Source of the DNA: JBBFMJ01 sp037441225
GTDB lineage: Bacteria > Acidobacteriota > Thermoanaerobaculia > UBA2201
Assembly (NCBI GenBank): GCA_037441225.1
Contig: JBBISU010000016.1
Coordinates: forward strand, 8,039 to 72,038
DNA: 64,000 bases
Reading direction: 5' to 3'
The notes beneath the pieces were generated by a model. The model was not told the DNA's origin. It saw only the letters and a program-made list of their open reading frames with translations, and searched no databases. Positions 44,401 to 52,699 of the stretch are shown here, in pieces; positions within the stretch are counted from its first letter, which is position 1; every line of letters begins with the position of its first letter. The position numbers and the translations under genes were made by a program.

Positions 44401-44846
44401 GGCTCTCCTTTAAGCAGTTTTTGTGGAATATATCCTTGAAGGCAGCCACTTAAAACAATTAGCCCATTGCTATGCTTTTGAAGAAGTTCAAAATCAATTC
44501 TTGGCTTGTAGTGGTATCCTTCCAGATATGCCTTTGATGAAAGTTTGCATAAATTATGATAGCCCTCCAAATTCATTGCCAGAATTGTGAGGTGATAATT
44601 TTCTGATTTTCCTTCTTTAATTGTGCAGGGATTTTCTGTGAAATAAAATTCCTGTCCAGGGATTCCTTTTACATCATTTTGAGCTGCTTCATTTAAAAAT
44701 TCAATAATTCCAAACATATTTCCATGGTCAGTTAAAGCAATTGCTTTACTTGCAGTTTTTTTTGCAAATTTTATCATCTCTGATATTCTTAAAGCTCCAT
44801 CAAGTAAGCTAAAATCACTGTGATTATGCAAATGAACAAAGCTCAT
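41430..44846 (-). CDS. dnaE: DNA polymerase III subunit alpha
   Basis: The replicative polymerase, 1138 residues, normal for DnaE1. The N-terminal PHP domain has HLHNHSDFSLLDGA and ALTDHGNMFG. The catalytic acidic residues are in MPDIDVDVGHERR near residue 405, and GRGSSAGSLVAYAL precedes them. LKMDILGLKT, GIIVYQEQVMQIA, NKSHSVSYAYLAYITA and a C-terminal OB fold (VRVGGVISNIQ) complete the family order. The usual PDxDIDF reads PDIDVDV here, but both catalytic Asp are kept. It lies next to tRNA-Pro and the assembly gap; the ATG is well placed without an obvious ribosome binding site. Confidence 0.96.
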   Translation of the reverse strand: MSFVHLHNHSDFSLLDGALRISEMIKFAKKTASKAIALTDHGNMFGIIEFLNEAAQNDVKGIPGQEFYFTENPCTIKEGKSENYHLTILAMNLEGYHNLCKLSSKAYLEGYHYKPRIDFELLQKHSNGLIVLSGCLQGYIPQKLLKGEPEKAKKYAEKLKDLFGKDRFYLELMLTGLEEQRIILPSLLEISKELDIPVVATNDAHYFKKEDAILQEILLCIGTNQKLKDPNRLTFKGSEYYLKTPEEMKEIFKNLEEAVKNTLKIAEMVNINFKKESYHLPHFEIPQNFQTSSQYLRYLAEEGLKKRLMERGTKNKLPEVYWERLEKELNIIESMNFPSYFLILHDIINYARGKNIPVGPGRGSSAGSLVAYALRIVDIDPLEHNLIFERFLNPERISMPDIDVDVGHERRADVLDYIKNKYGQENVCQIVTFKPLKAKGVIRDVARVLDFPYEKADKIAKLIPDPNMTIEKALETSSYLNKLYKENKEIEMLLNYCKKLEGLNRNVSVHAAGIVITPTKTWDYVPLALGPKEKEVIIQYTHEHLEKLGLLKMDILGLKTLTVVEKTLKDIKEKEKIEIDPIKIPFDDPEVFNLFSRADTDGIFQFESNGMKENLKKLKPNSLNDLIAMNALYRPGALLAGTVDSFIKRKNGKEEIQYILPELEKILGETYGIIVYQEQVMQIAVDIAGYSMARADLLRKAMGKKQKELMKKEEEEFIKGAKQKGVKEQIAKKIFDLIEPFAGYGFNKSHSVSYAYLAYITAYLKTYYPHYFIARLLDSVVDETPKMVKYIRSAEKNGIKLLPPDINKSDISFSVEEKNLRFGFLGIKGMGEKSAFHIIEKRKEGEFTSLSDFLRKVDPHFVNKKTMEALIKAGAFDTFKISRNLLLGNIDKIMDYSQRYKQIKESGQFFLFVEDLNLEGEEKEEEQKILSYEKEALGFYFSGHPMDGYEDLVEKFCEANISELEEWEGREVRVGGVISNIQQKVTKSGQNPNKSYVIFSLEDRYGEIRVVAFPDVYDKYGNFIEENSVVLVKGNVVVLENGIEMRAKEIYPLTKAAQMRASKILLKISGEIDEELALKLYQNLKKFPGNVPILFLYLKDGYYKLYLKPEIPISVNPNDNFISEIENILGKNSILFLV

Positions 44847-44924
44847 AAATCAAATTTACTCCTGATAAGCTTTAGAATATTCAAAAAAGAAAAATCGGGA
44901 CGGCGAGATTTGAACTCGCGGCCA

Positions 44925-45024
44925 NNNNNNNNNNNNNNNNNNNNNNNNNNNNNNNNNNNNNNNNNNNNNNNNNNNNNNNNNNNNNNNNNNNNNNNNNNNN
45001 NNNNNNNNNNNNNNNNNNNNNNNN
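44925..45024. other. assembly gap (100 N) between overlapping contig ends
   Basis: The 55 bases before the gap (44870-44924) are identical to the 55 bases after it (45025-45079), the pattern of two contigs that overlap by one k-mer of 55. The left copy ends within the tRNA-Pro sequence, so the partial tRNA at 44895-44924 is probably the same gene counted twice. Confidence 0.85.
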
Positions 45025-45049
45025 CTTTAGAATATTCAAAAAAGAAAAA

Positions 45050-45123
45050 TCGGGACGGCGAGATTTGAACTCGCGGCCACCTGAACCCCATTCAGGTACG
45101 CTACCAGACTGCGCTACGTCCCG
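45050..45123 (-). tRNA. tRNA-Pro (anticodon GGG)
   Basis: A 74-base tRNA. Acceptor CGGGACG pairs with CGTCCCG, with C1-G72 as usual for bacterial tRNA-Pro and discriminator A. The anticodon stem is CCTGA/TCAGG, and the loop ATGGGGT gives GGG with the A32-U38 pair typical of this isoacceptor. T-loop GTTCAAATC. CCA is not encoded. It lies just downstream of the MerR-type gene on the same strand. Confidence 0.96.
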
Positions 45124-45124
45124 A

Positions 45125-45475
45125 TTATTTTTTAAGCCAAAGTATAATATCTTGCAATTCTTCAATTATTTCTCTTAATTTTTTTCTATCTATATTATCA
45201 CTTTTTTCTTCCTTTTCAACAGAAGTTTTCTCTTGACCTTCTTCAATTTCTTCCTTTTCCAGTTGCTTTTTTGCTCCAGAAATAGTAAAGCCATCTTCAT
45301 ATAACAATTTTTTTATCTTTAAAACCAAATTTAAATCTTCTTGTGTATATAGTTTTTGCCCTTTAACTATGTGCCCAAGTTGAGAAAATTCTGTTTCCCA
45401 ATAAGATAAAACATAGGGCTTAATATCTGCTATTTTGCATACCTCTGATGGCTTATAATATAACTTATCATTCAT
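45125..45475 (-). CDS. MerR-family transcriptional regulator
   Basis: A 116-residue DNA-binding protein. The N-terminal winged helix reads YYKPSEVCKIADIKPYVLSYWETEF and KLYTQEDLNLVLKIKKLLYEDGFTISGAKKQL, typical of the MerR_1 group. An acidic linker and a C-terminal helix follow; no metal-binding Cys cluster is present. It ends one base before tRNA-Pro and is divergent from dnaK. The small size and the tRNA-Pro neighbour resemble a MerR gene found beside tRNA-Pro in several deltaproteobacteria. Control of dnaK, as by HspR elsewhere, is possible but no HAIR-type operator is visible. Confidence 0.85.
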   Translation of the reverse strand: MNDKLYYKPSEVCKIADIKPYVLSYWETEFSQLGHIVKGQKLYTQEDLNLVLKIKKLLYEDGFTISGAKKQLEKEEIEEGQEKTSVEKEEKSDNIDRKKLREIIEELQDIILWLKK

Positions 45476-45482
45476 AGATCAT

Positions 45483-45491
45483 ATTATACCA
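45483..45491 (-). promoter_or_regulatory. extended -10 promoter of the MerR gene
   Basis: TGGTATAAT, with TATAAT at 45488-45483, 7 bases before the ATG at 45475. No ribosome binding site. Confidence 0.6.
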
Positions 45492-45521
45492 GTTTTTTTT
45501 AAAAATTCAAGATAAATTCAC

Positions 45522-45589
45522 ATAACAATAATATTGTTAAATTAGGTAACATATTACTTGTTTTTATTGTTTCTTGATATAACAATAAT
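45522..45589. promoter_or_regulatory. repeated ATAACAATAAT element between the MerR gene and dnaK
   Basis: The 11 bases ATAACAATAAT occur at 45522-45532 and again at 45579-45589. The first copy is part of an AACAAT/ATTGTT inverted repeat (45524-45538). A weak -10 (TATAAC at 45578-45583) overlaps the second copy. This could be a regulator binding site for dnaK. Confidence 0.4.
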
Positions 45590-45615
45590 TATGTAAGAAA
45601 ATTTAGGAGGTTATT

Positions 45616-47508
45616 ATGTCAAAGATTATTGGTATTGATTTAGGCACAACAAATTCGGTTGTAGCCATTATGGAAGGCGGTGAGCCTAAGGTTTTAGTTA
45701 ATTCAGAAGGTGGAAGAACTACGCCTTCTGTTGTTACTTTTCTTCCATCAGGTGAAAAATTAGTAGGAACACCTGCAAAAAGGCAAGCAATTACAAATCC
45801 AGAAAGAACTGTTTTTTCAATAAAAAGGTTTATGGGAAGAAGGTACTCAGAGGTTACAGAAGAGATAAGAATGGTTTCTTATAAAGTAGTTCCTTCTGAA
45901 AATGGAGATGCAAGGGTAGAAATAGATGGAAAATTATATTCCCCACCAGAAATTTCTGCCTTAGTTTTGCAAAAATTAAAGCAAGCAGCAGAGGACTATT
46001 TGGGAGAAAAAGTGGAAAGAGCAGTAATAACTGTGCCTGCTTATTTCAATGATTCTCAAAGACAAGCAACAAAAGATGCTGGGCAGATAGCTGGTTTGAA
46101 AGTGGAGCGACTTGTAAATGAGCCAACGGCAGCAGCACTTGCTTATGGTCTTGATAAAAAGAAAGATCAAACAATTGCTGTTTATGACTTTGGTGGAGGT
46201 ACTTTTGATATTTCAATCCTTGAAGTTGGGGAAGGAGTTGTGGAAGTTAAGGCAACAAATGGAGATACCCATTTAGGTGGAGATAACATTGATCAAAGAA
46301 TCATTGATTGGCTTGTGGCAGAGTTTAAAAAAGATCAAGGAATTGATCTCTCTAAAGATAAAATGGCAATGCAAAGATTAAAAGAAGCATCAGAAAAAGC
46401 TAAGATTGAACTCTCTTCCAGTTTAGAAACAGAAATAAATTTGCCTTTTATAACTGCTGATTCATCGGGTCCAAAGCATTTACTTATGAAACTTACAAGA
46501 GCAAAACTTGAACAAATGATAGAAGACATAGTTCAAAGATCAATTCCACCTTGCAGACAAGCCCTTGAAGATGCTGGTCTAAAACCAGAAGATATAGATG
46601 AAGTTATCCTTGTAGGTGGCACAACAAGGATTCCAATGGTTCAAAAATTGGTAAGAGATTTTTTTGGAAAAGAGCCAAATAAATCAGTAAATCCAGATGA
46701 AGTGGTAGCAGTTGGGGCAGCTGTTCAAGCAGGAATTTTAAAAGGAGAAGTAAAAGATGTTTTACTTTTAGATGTTACCCCTCTTTCCCTTGGAGTTGAG
46801 ACAATGGGTAATGTTATGACTGTTTTAATTCCAAGAAATACTACTATCCCAACGAGGAAAACTGAAATTTTTACAACAGCAACAGATATGCAAACCTCTG
46901 TTGAAATCCATGTTCTTCAAGGTGAAAGGCCAATGGCTTCAGATAATAGAACATTGGGAAGATTTCATCTCGTTGATATCCCTCCTGCACCAAGAGGCAT
47001 CCCGCAAATTGAAGTTACTTTTGACATAGATGCAAATGGAATATTAAATGTTTCTGCAAAAGATAAAGGGACAGGAAAAGAACAGAGAATAACAATTACT
47101 TCTTCTTCTGGTTTAAACGAAGAAGAGATTAAAAGAATGGTAAAAGAAGCAGAAAAAAATGCAGAAAAAGATAGACAAAGAAGGGAAGAAGCAGATGCGA
47201 AGAATCGCCTTGACAACTTGATTTACACATCTCAAAAAGTTTTAAATGAAAATAGAGGAAAGGTTCCACCAGAGGTTGCAAAAGCATTAGAGGATGCAAT
47301 TGAAGATGCAAGAAAAAATTATAATGAAGGTGGAATTGGAAGGATAAATTCTGCTTATGATCGCTTATCACAAGCAAATCAAAAGTTTGCAGAAGCTTTA
47401 TACAGAGGAGCAACTTCTTCATATCAAACACAACAACAGACCTCTCCACCACCACCCCAAGATGTAATTGATGCTGATTATGTGGAACCCGATTCAGATA
47501 AGAAATAA
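45616..47508 (+). CDS. dnaK: chaperone DnaK (Hsp70)
   Basis: A 630-residue ATP-dependent chaperone. Phosphate-1 motif [15 protein letters not shown], phosphate-2 [15 protein letters not shown], the [13 protein letters not shown] adenosine loop and the linker [15 protein letters not shown] are intact. The substrate domain ends with a flexible tail ([20 protein letters not shown]) of the usual DnaK type. AGGAGG (45605-45610) is well placed before the ATG. It stands alone, with no grpE or dnaJ beside it, divergent from a MerR-type regulator. No CIRCE element is visible, so HrcA control is unlikely. Confidence 0.97.
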   Translation: MSKIIGIDLGTTNSVVAIMEGGEPKVLVNSEGGRTTPSVVTFLPSGEKLVGTPAKRQAITNPERTVFSIKRFMGRRYSEVTEEIRMVSYKVVPSENGDARVEIDGKLYSPPEISALVLQKLKQAAEDYLGEKVERAVITVPAYFNDSQRQATKDAGQIAGLKVERLVNEPTAAALAYGLDKKKDQTIAVYDFGGGTFDISILEVGEGVVEVKATNGDTHLGGDNIDQRIIDWLVAEFKKDQGIDLSKDKMAMQRLKEASEKAKIELSSSLETEINLPFITADSSGPKHLLMKLTRAKLEQMIEDIVQRSIPPCRQALEDAGLKPEDIDEVILVGGTTRIPMVQKLVRDFFGKEPNKSVNPDEVVAVGAAVQAGILKGEVKDVLLLDVTPLSLGVETMGNVMTVLIPRNTTIPTRKTEIFTTATDMQTSVEIHVLQGERPMASDNRTLGRFHLVDIPPAPRGIPQIEVTFDIDANGILNVSAKDKGTGKEQRITITSSSGLNEEEIKRMVKEAEKNAEKDRQRREEADAKNRLDNLIYTSQKVLNENRGKVPPEVAKALEDAIEDARKNYNEGGIGRINSAYDRLSQANQKFAEALYRGATSSYQTQQQTSPPPPQDVIDADYVEPDSDKK

Positions 47509-47526
47509 AAGGAAGAAAAAAAGAAA

Positions 47527-47820
47527 GTAGTTGCGGGTCCTTAGCCTGCGTGAAAACCGTCAACCTTTGTCAGTGTCCGTTTTCCGTATTCCGTTAAATG
47601 AATGAAAATTAAAAAATTTTGCAATTAACGAATTTTTAAGCGTTGGGATGTGGGAGGCAAGCTTGCTCGCCCCGCAATAGAAAAATTTTATTTTGCGGCT
47701 GAATAAACTCAGCCCCTATGAGCACACTCCTACCAGAATTTTATAATAAGAATTGTGTCAAGGTTGAATTTATTCGACCAGTAATTAAAAAACTGCGGAA
47801 TGAGCAAGCTGACGCCCTAA
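47527..47820 (+). repeat. mosaic intergenic repeat cluster D
   Basis: The 536-base convergent gap between dnaK and rng holds no convincing gene. Modules seen: TTGCGGGTCCTTAGCCTGCG (47531-47550), TCCGTTTTCCGT (47576-47587, the inverse of a cluster A module), GGCAAGCTTGCTCGCCCCGC (47656-47675, cluster A has the same GCTTGCTCG core) and a GGCTGA/TCAGCC hairpin (47697-47714). A degraded TGAGCAAGCTGACGCCCT lies at 47800-47817. The stretch 47830-48044 is plain AT-rich DNA. Confidence 0.8.
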
Positions 47821-48044
47821 AAGTCCAGCCATTGCCAATATTTTTTTGCAAAAATTTTTTATTATTTTTGCCCTTTCTTTATTTTAAATTTTTGCTTGCT
47901 AAAAAGAATGTTTAAGAAAAAAGGAAATTTTTTCTATTCAAAATTTAATCTCAATTAAATTCTTGGATAATTGATTTATACTTATGTCTTTATGAAAAAT
48001 ATTTTAATTTTTAAATTGCAATTTATTTTTATTATCAAAAATTT

Positions 48045-49514
48045 TTAAATTATTTCATATTCTTCTAATTTTAATTTTTTATCTTCTTTAATCTTTAATT
48101 TTACTTTTATTTTTAAAAAGGCATCTTTCCATTCCTTTTCTTCCAAGGTTTTTTTCACATCCCTATGACAATAAACCTTTACTTTTATTTCTTTGAAAGG
48201 ATTGTATTTTTCTAATACTTTTTCAAAAATCTCCTGGCAGATTTTGTACAAACTTTTTACTTTTCCATCACCATCACAAAAAGGACAATTTGTTAAAGTA
48301 AATTGTTCGAGGGGTTCAAAGAGTCTTTTCCTTGTCATTTCAAGGAGGCCAAATTCAGAAAGGCGGAGGTATCTATGTGGAGATCTATCTCTTTTCAATT
48401 CCTTCTGAAAATTTTCCATCAAACTTGCTCTGTATTTTTTTGATCCCATATCAATAAAATCAATTACAATCAATCCACCTAAATCCCTTAATCTGATTTG
48501 TCTTACGATTTCCTTTATTGCTTCCAAGTTTGTTTTTAATGCTGTTTCTTCAATATTATTCATTCCAATTGATTTTCCAGAATTTACATCAATTGAGCAC
48601 AATGCCTCTGTTTGGTTTATTATTATATGCCCACCTTTTTTAAGCCAGACCTTACTTTTAAAAATCGTTTCAATATCCTTTTTTATACCTAATTCGTCTT
48701 TTATATTTTTTGATTTTTCATAAATTTTTAATGATTTTAAATGTCTTGGCTGGGTATTTTTTAAAAATTCTTCTATCTCTGAAAAAGTATCTTTATCATC
48801 TACCCAAATATATTGAAAAGGGTAGCTCAAAAAATCCCTTAATATTTTTAAATATAAAGGAGGTTCTTTATAAATCAATTCAGGGGCTTTTTGGCCCTTT
48901 TTTTCTGCTTCTTCCCATAAATGATTTAAATTTAAAAAATCTCTTAAAATTAAGTTCTCACTTTTACCTTCTGCAAAGGTCCTTATTATGATTCCATTTC
49001 CAGTTGAAGCAACTGCTTTTTCTGCAATTGTTCTCAATCTTTCTCTTTCCTTTTTATCTCCTATTTTTCTTGAAATACCTACAAAACTTAAAAAAGGTAA
49101 AAGAATAGTAAAATTTCCAGGAATTGAGATAAAAGTTGTAAGCTTGGGTCCTTTGGTGGATATTTCACTTCTTTGAATTTTTACAAGTATAGTTTGCCCT
49201 TCTCTTAATAAATATGAAACATTCTTAATTTTTCCAACTTTTTTTATTTTTTCGGGTAAGTCAAAGAGTTCTGCATATTCAAGCCATTCTTCTATTATAT
49301 CTTTCCCAAAAAGAAATCCATTTTTTTCAAGACCAATGTTTATAAAAGCTGCGTTTATTGCAGGTATTACCTTTTCAACAATTCCTCTATAAATATTTCC
49401 AACAATGGAAGGTTTGCTTTTCCATTCAAAATAATATTCTTGGGGCTTTTCATTTTCCAAAAGGATAACTTCCTGGGCAAGTCCTCTTGTGGAGATAACA
49501 AGGTCAAATCTCAT
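48045..49514 (-). CDS. rng: ribonuclease G
   Basis: Endoribonuclease for rRNA and mRNA processing, about 489 residues, the length of RNase G rather than RNase E. An N-terminal S1-type domain (GNIYRGIVEKVIPAINAAFI) precedes the catalytic core. Metal-binding acidic residues are in CSIDVNSGKS and GGLIVIDFIDM. The zinc-link CPFCDGDGKV holds the dimer together. I start at the ATG at 49514 rather than a TTG 9 bases upstream; AAGGAGA lies ahead of both. It overlaps the end of rodA by about 11 bases, so it is the last gene of the cell-shape operon, an arrangement also known in other Gram-negative bacteria. Confidence 0.93.
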   Translation of the reverse strand: MRFDLVISTRGLAQEVILLENEKPQEYYFEWKSKPSIVGNIYRGIVEKVIPAINAAFINIGLEKNGFLFGKDIIEEWLEYAELFDLPEKIKKVGKIKNVSYLLREGQTILVKIQRSEISTKGPKLTTFISIPGNFTILLPFLSFVGISRKIGDKKERERLRTIAEKAVASTGNGIIIRTFAEGKSENLILRDFLNLNHLWEEAEKKGQKAPELIYKEPPLYLKILRDFLSYPFQYIWVDDKDTFSEIEEFLKNTQPRHLKSLKIYEKSKNIKDELGIKKDIETIFKSKVWLKKGGHIIINQTEALCSIDVNSGKSIGMNNIEETALKTNLEAIKEIVRQIRLRDLGGLIVIDFIDMGSKKYRASLMENFQKELKRDRSPHRYLRLSEFGLLEMTRKRLFEPLEQFTLTNCPFCDGDGKVKSLYKICQEIFEKVLEKYNPFKEIKVKVYCHRDVKKTLEEKEWKDAFLKIKVKLKIKEDKKLKLEEYEII

Positions 49515-50553
49515 AATCGCCAAATCTCCTTTGAGATATAGAATTTATCAATCCAAAGGCAAAAAAGGAAGCAGTTAAAGAAGAACCACCATAGGATAAA
49601 AACAACAAAGGGATTCCAGTAATTGGAAATAAAGCAACAACCATACCCATATTATAAATTATATGAAATGAAAAGTAACTCAAAATTAAATATATTAAAA
49701 TTTTTTCTTCATAATTTGGTGCAGTATTTGCTATATGAATGCTATAAAATATAAGAAACATATAAATGATAATATGTATTAAACTTCCTAAAAAGCCCAA
49801 TCTTTCAGCTATCCCTGCAAAGATAAAATCTGTATGCTGGGCTGGCAAAAATCTTAGCTGACTCTGGGTTGTCTTTGAAAAACCTTTTCCAAAAAGTTTC
49901 CCAGACCCAACAGCAATAAGAGATTGCTTTGACTGGTATGCTGTAGGTGATTGAGAATACTTTGGAAAAAGAAAATTAATAATTCTTTGTTTTTGGTAGG
50001 GTTTTAAAATAAAGAACCAAGAAAAAACAGCTGAAAAAAAAGCAAAAATTATAAAGGAAATTAAAAGAGAAAAACTAAACCTTTGAAAGAAAAGAAAGAC
50101 TGAAAGTATTGCAATAAAGACAAGGGCTGTGCCAAAATCCGGTTGTAAAAATATTATAATTAAAGGTATTGTAGAAAGTAAAAATATATTTATTAATTTT
50201 AATGACTTTCTTCTCATTTCTTCTGCAACAAATAAGCACAAAACTGGTTTAAGCCACTCTGAAGGTTGTAAATTAAAAAAGCCAATATGAAGCCATGCCT
50301 TTGTATTTGATATTGGTTTTGAAAATAAGGTTAGAAATAAAAGGATTAAAAAAATAAAATAAATTATTTGTGAAAATCTTAAAAAGGTGCTGTGACCAAC
50401 CTTAGATACAAAAAGAAATATAAAGATGCCAATAAAGAAAAAAATAAGCTGGTTTTTAAAAGAATTTAAAGAAAAAGTGCGAATAAAAAATAACCCTGAA
50501 ATGTTTAAAATTATAATTGATATAAGGATTGCTGGATTTAAGTAATTTTTCAT
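49504..50553 (-). CDS. rodA: rod-shape SEDS protein RodA
   Basis: A 349-residue inner-membrane peptidoglycan glycosyltransferase with about ten hydrophobic helices. Conserved SEDS features include QPSEWLKPVLCLFVA, LQPDFGTALVF, GSGKLFGKGFSKTTQSQLRF, LPAQHTDFIFAGIAE and FLSYGGSSLTASFF. It polymerises glycan chains with PBP2 during rod elongation. The length is slightly short but complete. It is coupled to mrdA by ATGA and followed by rng. Confidence 0.95.
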   Translation of the reverse strand: MKNYLNPAILISIIILNISGLFFIRTFSLNSFKNQLIFFFIGIFIFLFVSKVGHSTFLRFSQIIYFIFLILLFLTLFSKPISNTKAWLHIGFFNLQPSEWLKPVLCLFVAEEMRRKSLKLINIFLLSTIPLIIIFLQPDFGTALVFIAILSVFLFFQRFSFSLLISFIIFAFFSAVFSWFFILKPYQKQRIINFLFPKYSQSPTAYQSKQSLIAVGSGKLFGKGFSKTTQSQLRFLPAQHTDFIFAGIAERLGFLGSLIHIIIYMFLIFYSIHIANTAPNYEEKILIYLILSYFSFHIIYNMGMVVALFPITGIPLLFLSYGGSSLTASFFAFGLINSISQRRFGDYEI

Positions 50554-52256
50554 TTCAATTGAAAGGTTAATAGTTCCTTGGCAATTGGAGCAGCTACCTC
50601 AGAACCATGCCCAGCATTTTCTACTATAACAGCACAAACATACTCAGGATTTTCTGCTGGTGCAAAGCCCACAAACCAAGAGTGCTCCTTTATGTATTTT
50701 TTCCTCTTCTCTTCACTCATAACTTGCGCTGTACCTGTTTTACCTCCTATCTTAATTTCACTTTTTATTCTATAGGCAGTGCCATTTGGCTTTTCTACTA
50801 CATCAATCAAAGCATTTTTAATAAAATTTAATGTATTTTCAGAAATTTTTATATTTTTGTACTCCAAATTTTTTATCTTTGCCAATGAAGGTGATATAAG
50901 TTTTCCACCACTTGCAAAGACACCATAAATTTGAGCAATTTTTAAAGGTGTAACTAAAATTGGTCCTTGTCCAATGCTTAATGAAACTGTTTCTCCAGCA
51001 AACCAAGGAATTTTTCTTTCTTTCAAACTCCATTCCTCAGAAGGAACAAAACCTGCCTTTTCAAAGAACAAGTCAATATTTGTCTTTTTATCTATTTCAA
51101 AAATATTTGCCCATTTCTCTATCCTATTTAATCCAAGAAAAAGTCCTAAATTATAAAAATAAACATCGCAGGATTCCACTATTGCTTTGTGGAGATCCAC
51201 TACGCCATGGCCCTTTTGATTCCAACATCTAAAAATTCTATCTCCAAATTTAAAATGCCCATGACAAATTATCTTTTTGTCAGCGCTCCAAATCCCTTCT
51301 TCTAAGGCAGCTACTGCAAGGATAACCTTAAAGATACTTCCAGGTGGATAAGTCCCTTGCGAAACCCTGTCAAGCAAAGGGAGAGATGGATCCAAAAAAA
51401 GATTTTTCCAAATTGCCTTTGCTTTTGAGGAAATTGGTGGCATTATTTTTTTTGAAGGAGATGAAAAATATAAGTGGACAGCTCCATTTTTTAAATTAAA
51501 TAAAACTGCTGCTCCCTTTTGTTCGCCAAAGAGTTCTTTTGCTTTCCTTTGAAGATTTAGTGAAAGATTTGTTTTTAAGTCCTTCCCGGTTTTTCCTTTT
51601 TTTAATAGATACCTTGAAACTTCTTTTTCTCTTGAATCTACAACTATTTGCCATATTTCATCCTTACCTTTAAGGTATTCCTCATAGGATTTTTCAATTC
51701 CTGTTTTCCCTATCCATTCTCCTTGTTTTAGATTTGGATTTTCTTTTATGTCCTGCAAGGATGTCTCTGAGATATAACCAACGGCATGGAATAAAAGATC
51801 TGAAAAAGGATAGTCCCTTTTTAAGGTCTTTTTTATTGATGCTTCAGGATATTTAATCTTAAATTGCTCAATTAGAGGAAGTTCTTCTGGCTCTATTGAA
51901 GATATCAATGTTATGGGTATATAGGAAGGATTTAAATTTTTTTGTTTCCATCTGCCAAGGATTTCTTCTTTTCTTAATGGTAGTAAATTTATCAAATCAT
52001 TTATAAATTTTTCAGGGTCTTTTAGTTCTTCCAAGTATAATATTAAATCATAGTCAACTTCATTTTTTGCTAAAATAAAATTTTCCTCAGACCAAAGAGC
52101 TCCCCTGTAAGCAGGGTTTATAATTTGCCTTATGTGGTTTTTTGTAGCCAGTTCATCATAAAATTTTCCCTGTCTTATTTGCAAATTATAGTATTTTAAA
52201 ATTATTATTGAAAAAATTAAAACCAAAAGAAATGAAAAGGTCTGTTCTTTTTTCAT
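50550..52256 (-). CDS. mrdA: penicillin-binding protein 2
   Basis: A 568-residue class B transpeptidase with one N-terminal membrane helix (TFSFLLVLIFSIIILKYY). The active site Ser is in GTYPPGSIFKVILA (SxxK = SIFK), the SxN-type motif is ESCDVYF, and the KTG box is GGKTGTAQVM. The N-terminal pedestal reads NPAYRGALWSEEN where the usual sequence is P-x-RG-x-I-D-R-N-G; the core Arg-Gly is kept. It cross-links peptidoglycan in the elongasome with RodA and MreC. Joined to mreD and rodA by ATGA overlaps. Confidence 0.95.
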   Translation of the reverse strand: MKKEQTFSFLLVLIFSIIILKYYNLQIRQGKFYDELATKNHIRQIINPAYRGALWSEENFILAKNEVDYDLILYLEELKDPEKFINDLINLLPLRKEEILGRWKQKNLNPSYIPITLISSIEPEELPLIEQFKIKYPEASIKKTLKRDYPFSDLLFHAVGYISETSLQDIKENPNLKQGEWIGKTGIEKSYEEYLKGKDEIWQIVVDSREKEVSRYLLKKGKTGKDLKTNLSLNLQRKAKELFGEQKGAAVLFNLKNGAVHLYFSSPSKKIMPPISSKAKAIWKNLFLDPSLPLLDRVSQGTYPPGSIFKVILAVAALEEGIWSADKKIICHGHFKFGDRIFRCWNQKGHGVVDLHKAIVESCDVYFYNLGLFLGLNRIEKWANIFEIDKKTNIDLFFEKAGFVPSEEWSLKERKIPWFAGETVSLSIGQGPILVTPLKIAQIYGVFASGGKLISPSLAKIKNLEYKNIKISENTLNFIKNALIDVVEKPNGTAYRIKSEIKIGGKTGTAQVMSEEKRKKYIKEHSWFVGFAPAENPEYVCAVIVENAGHGSEVAAPIAKELLTFQLK

Positions 52257-52699
52257 CTTTTTTTAATTATAAATGACAAAATTAAAGAATCAAAAACTGA
52301 AGAAAAAAAGAAAGAAATAAAATAATCTCTTAATATTGAAACATTGAAAATTTTTATTAAGAAATAAAAAATTGAGGAGTTTATTATGTGAGATAAAAAA
52401 AATATTAAAAATAAGAATATTTTAGATTGAATATAAAGCTTATTGTAAAGAAAATAAGTAATATAGCCAGTTAAAGTTAAAGAGAAACCATAAAGCCCTA
52501 AGGGATATCCATATAAAAAATCAGAAATTAAGCCTAAAAAACAGGAAAAGAACAATCCATGAGATGGTTTTGTTTTTTCATTTAAAAAAAAATATAAAGA
52601 AATTAATAAAGGAACCTCCAGAAGCATTATATTTGGATAAAAACTTAATTGAAATCTTATAATTAAAATATTTAATACCGTTAAGAATATTACTTTCAA
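52253..52699 (-). CDS. mreD: rod-shape protein MreD
   Basis: A 148-residue membrane protein with about five hydrophobic helices. SCFLGLISDFLYGYPLGLYG is the MreD signature loop with its Gly-rich turn. It anchors MreC and regulates the elongasome. The start is TTG, placed by a TTGA overlap with the mreC stop; there is no nearby ATG that keeps the first helix. The sequence is highly AT-biased (many Phe, Ile, Leu), so similarity searches may score weakly. Confidence 0.88.
   Translation of the reverse strand: MKVIFLTVLNILIIRFQLSFYPNIMLLEVPLLISLYFFLNEKTKPSHGLFFSCFLGLISDFLYGYPLGLYGFSLTLTGYITYFLYNKLYIQSKIFLFLIFFLSHIINSSIFYFLIKIFNVSILRDYFISFFFSSVFDSLILSFIIKKR

Noticed and set aside
44895..44924. A second tRNA-Pro gene before the assembly gap
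   Set aside because: It is only the 3' part, and it is identical to the complete copy after the gap because the contig ends overlap by 55 bases.
45476..45615. CIRCE or HAIR heat-shock operator before dnaK
   Set aside because: Neither TTAGCACTC/GAGTGCTAA nor CTTGAGT/ACTCAAG is present; only loose ATTCAAG and CTTGAT words are found.
47718..47915. 65-residue open frame between dnaK and rng
   Set aside because: It starts inside repeat cluster D, has no ribosome binding site or promoter, and ends in a low-complexity Phe/Leu run. The DNA pattern is that of a repeat, not a gene.
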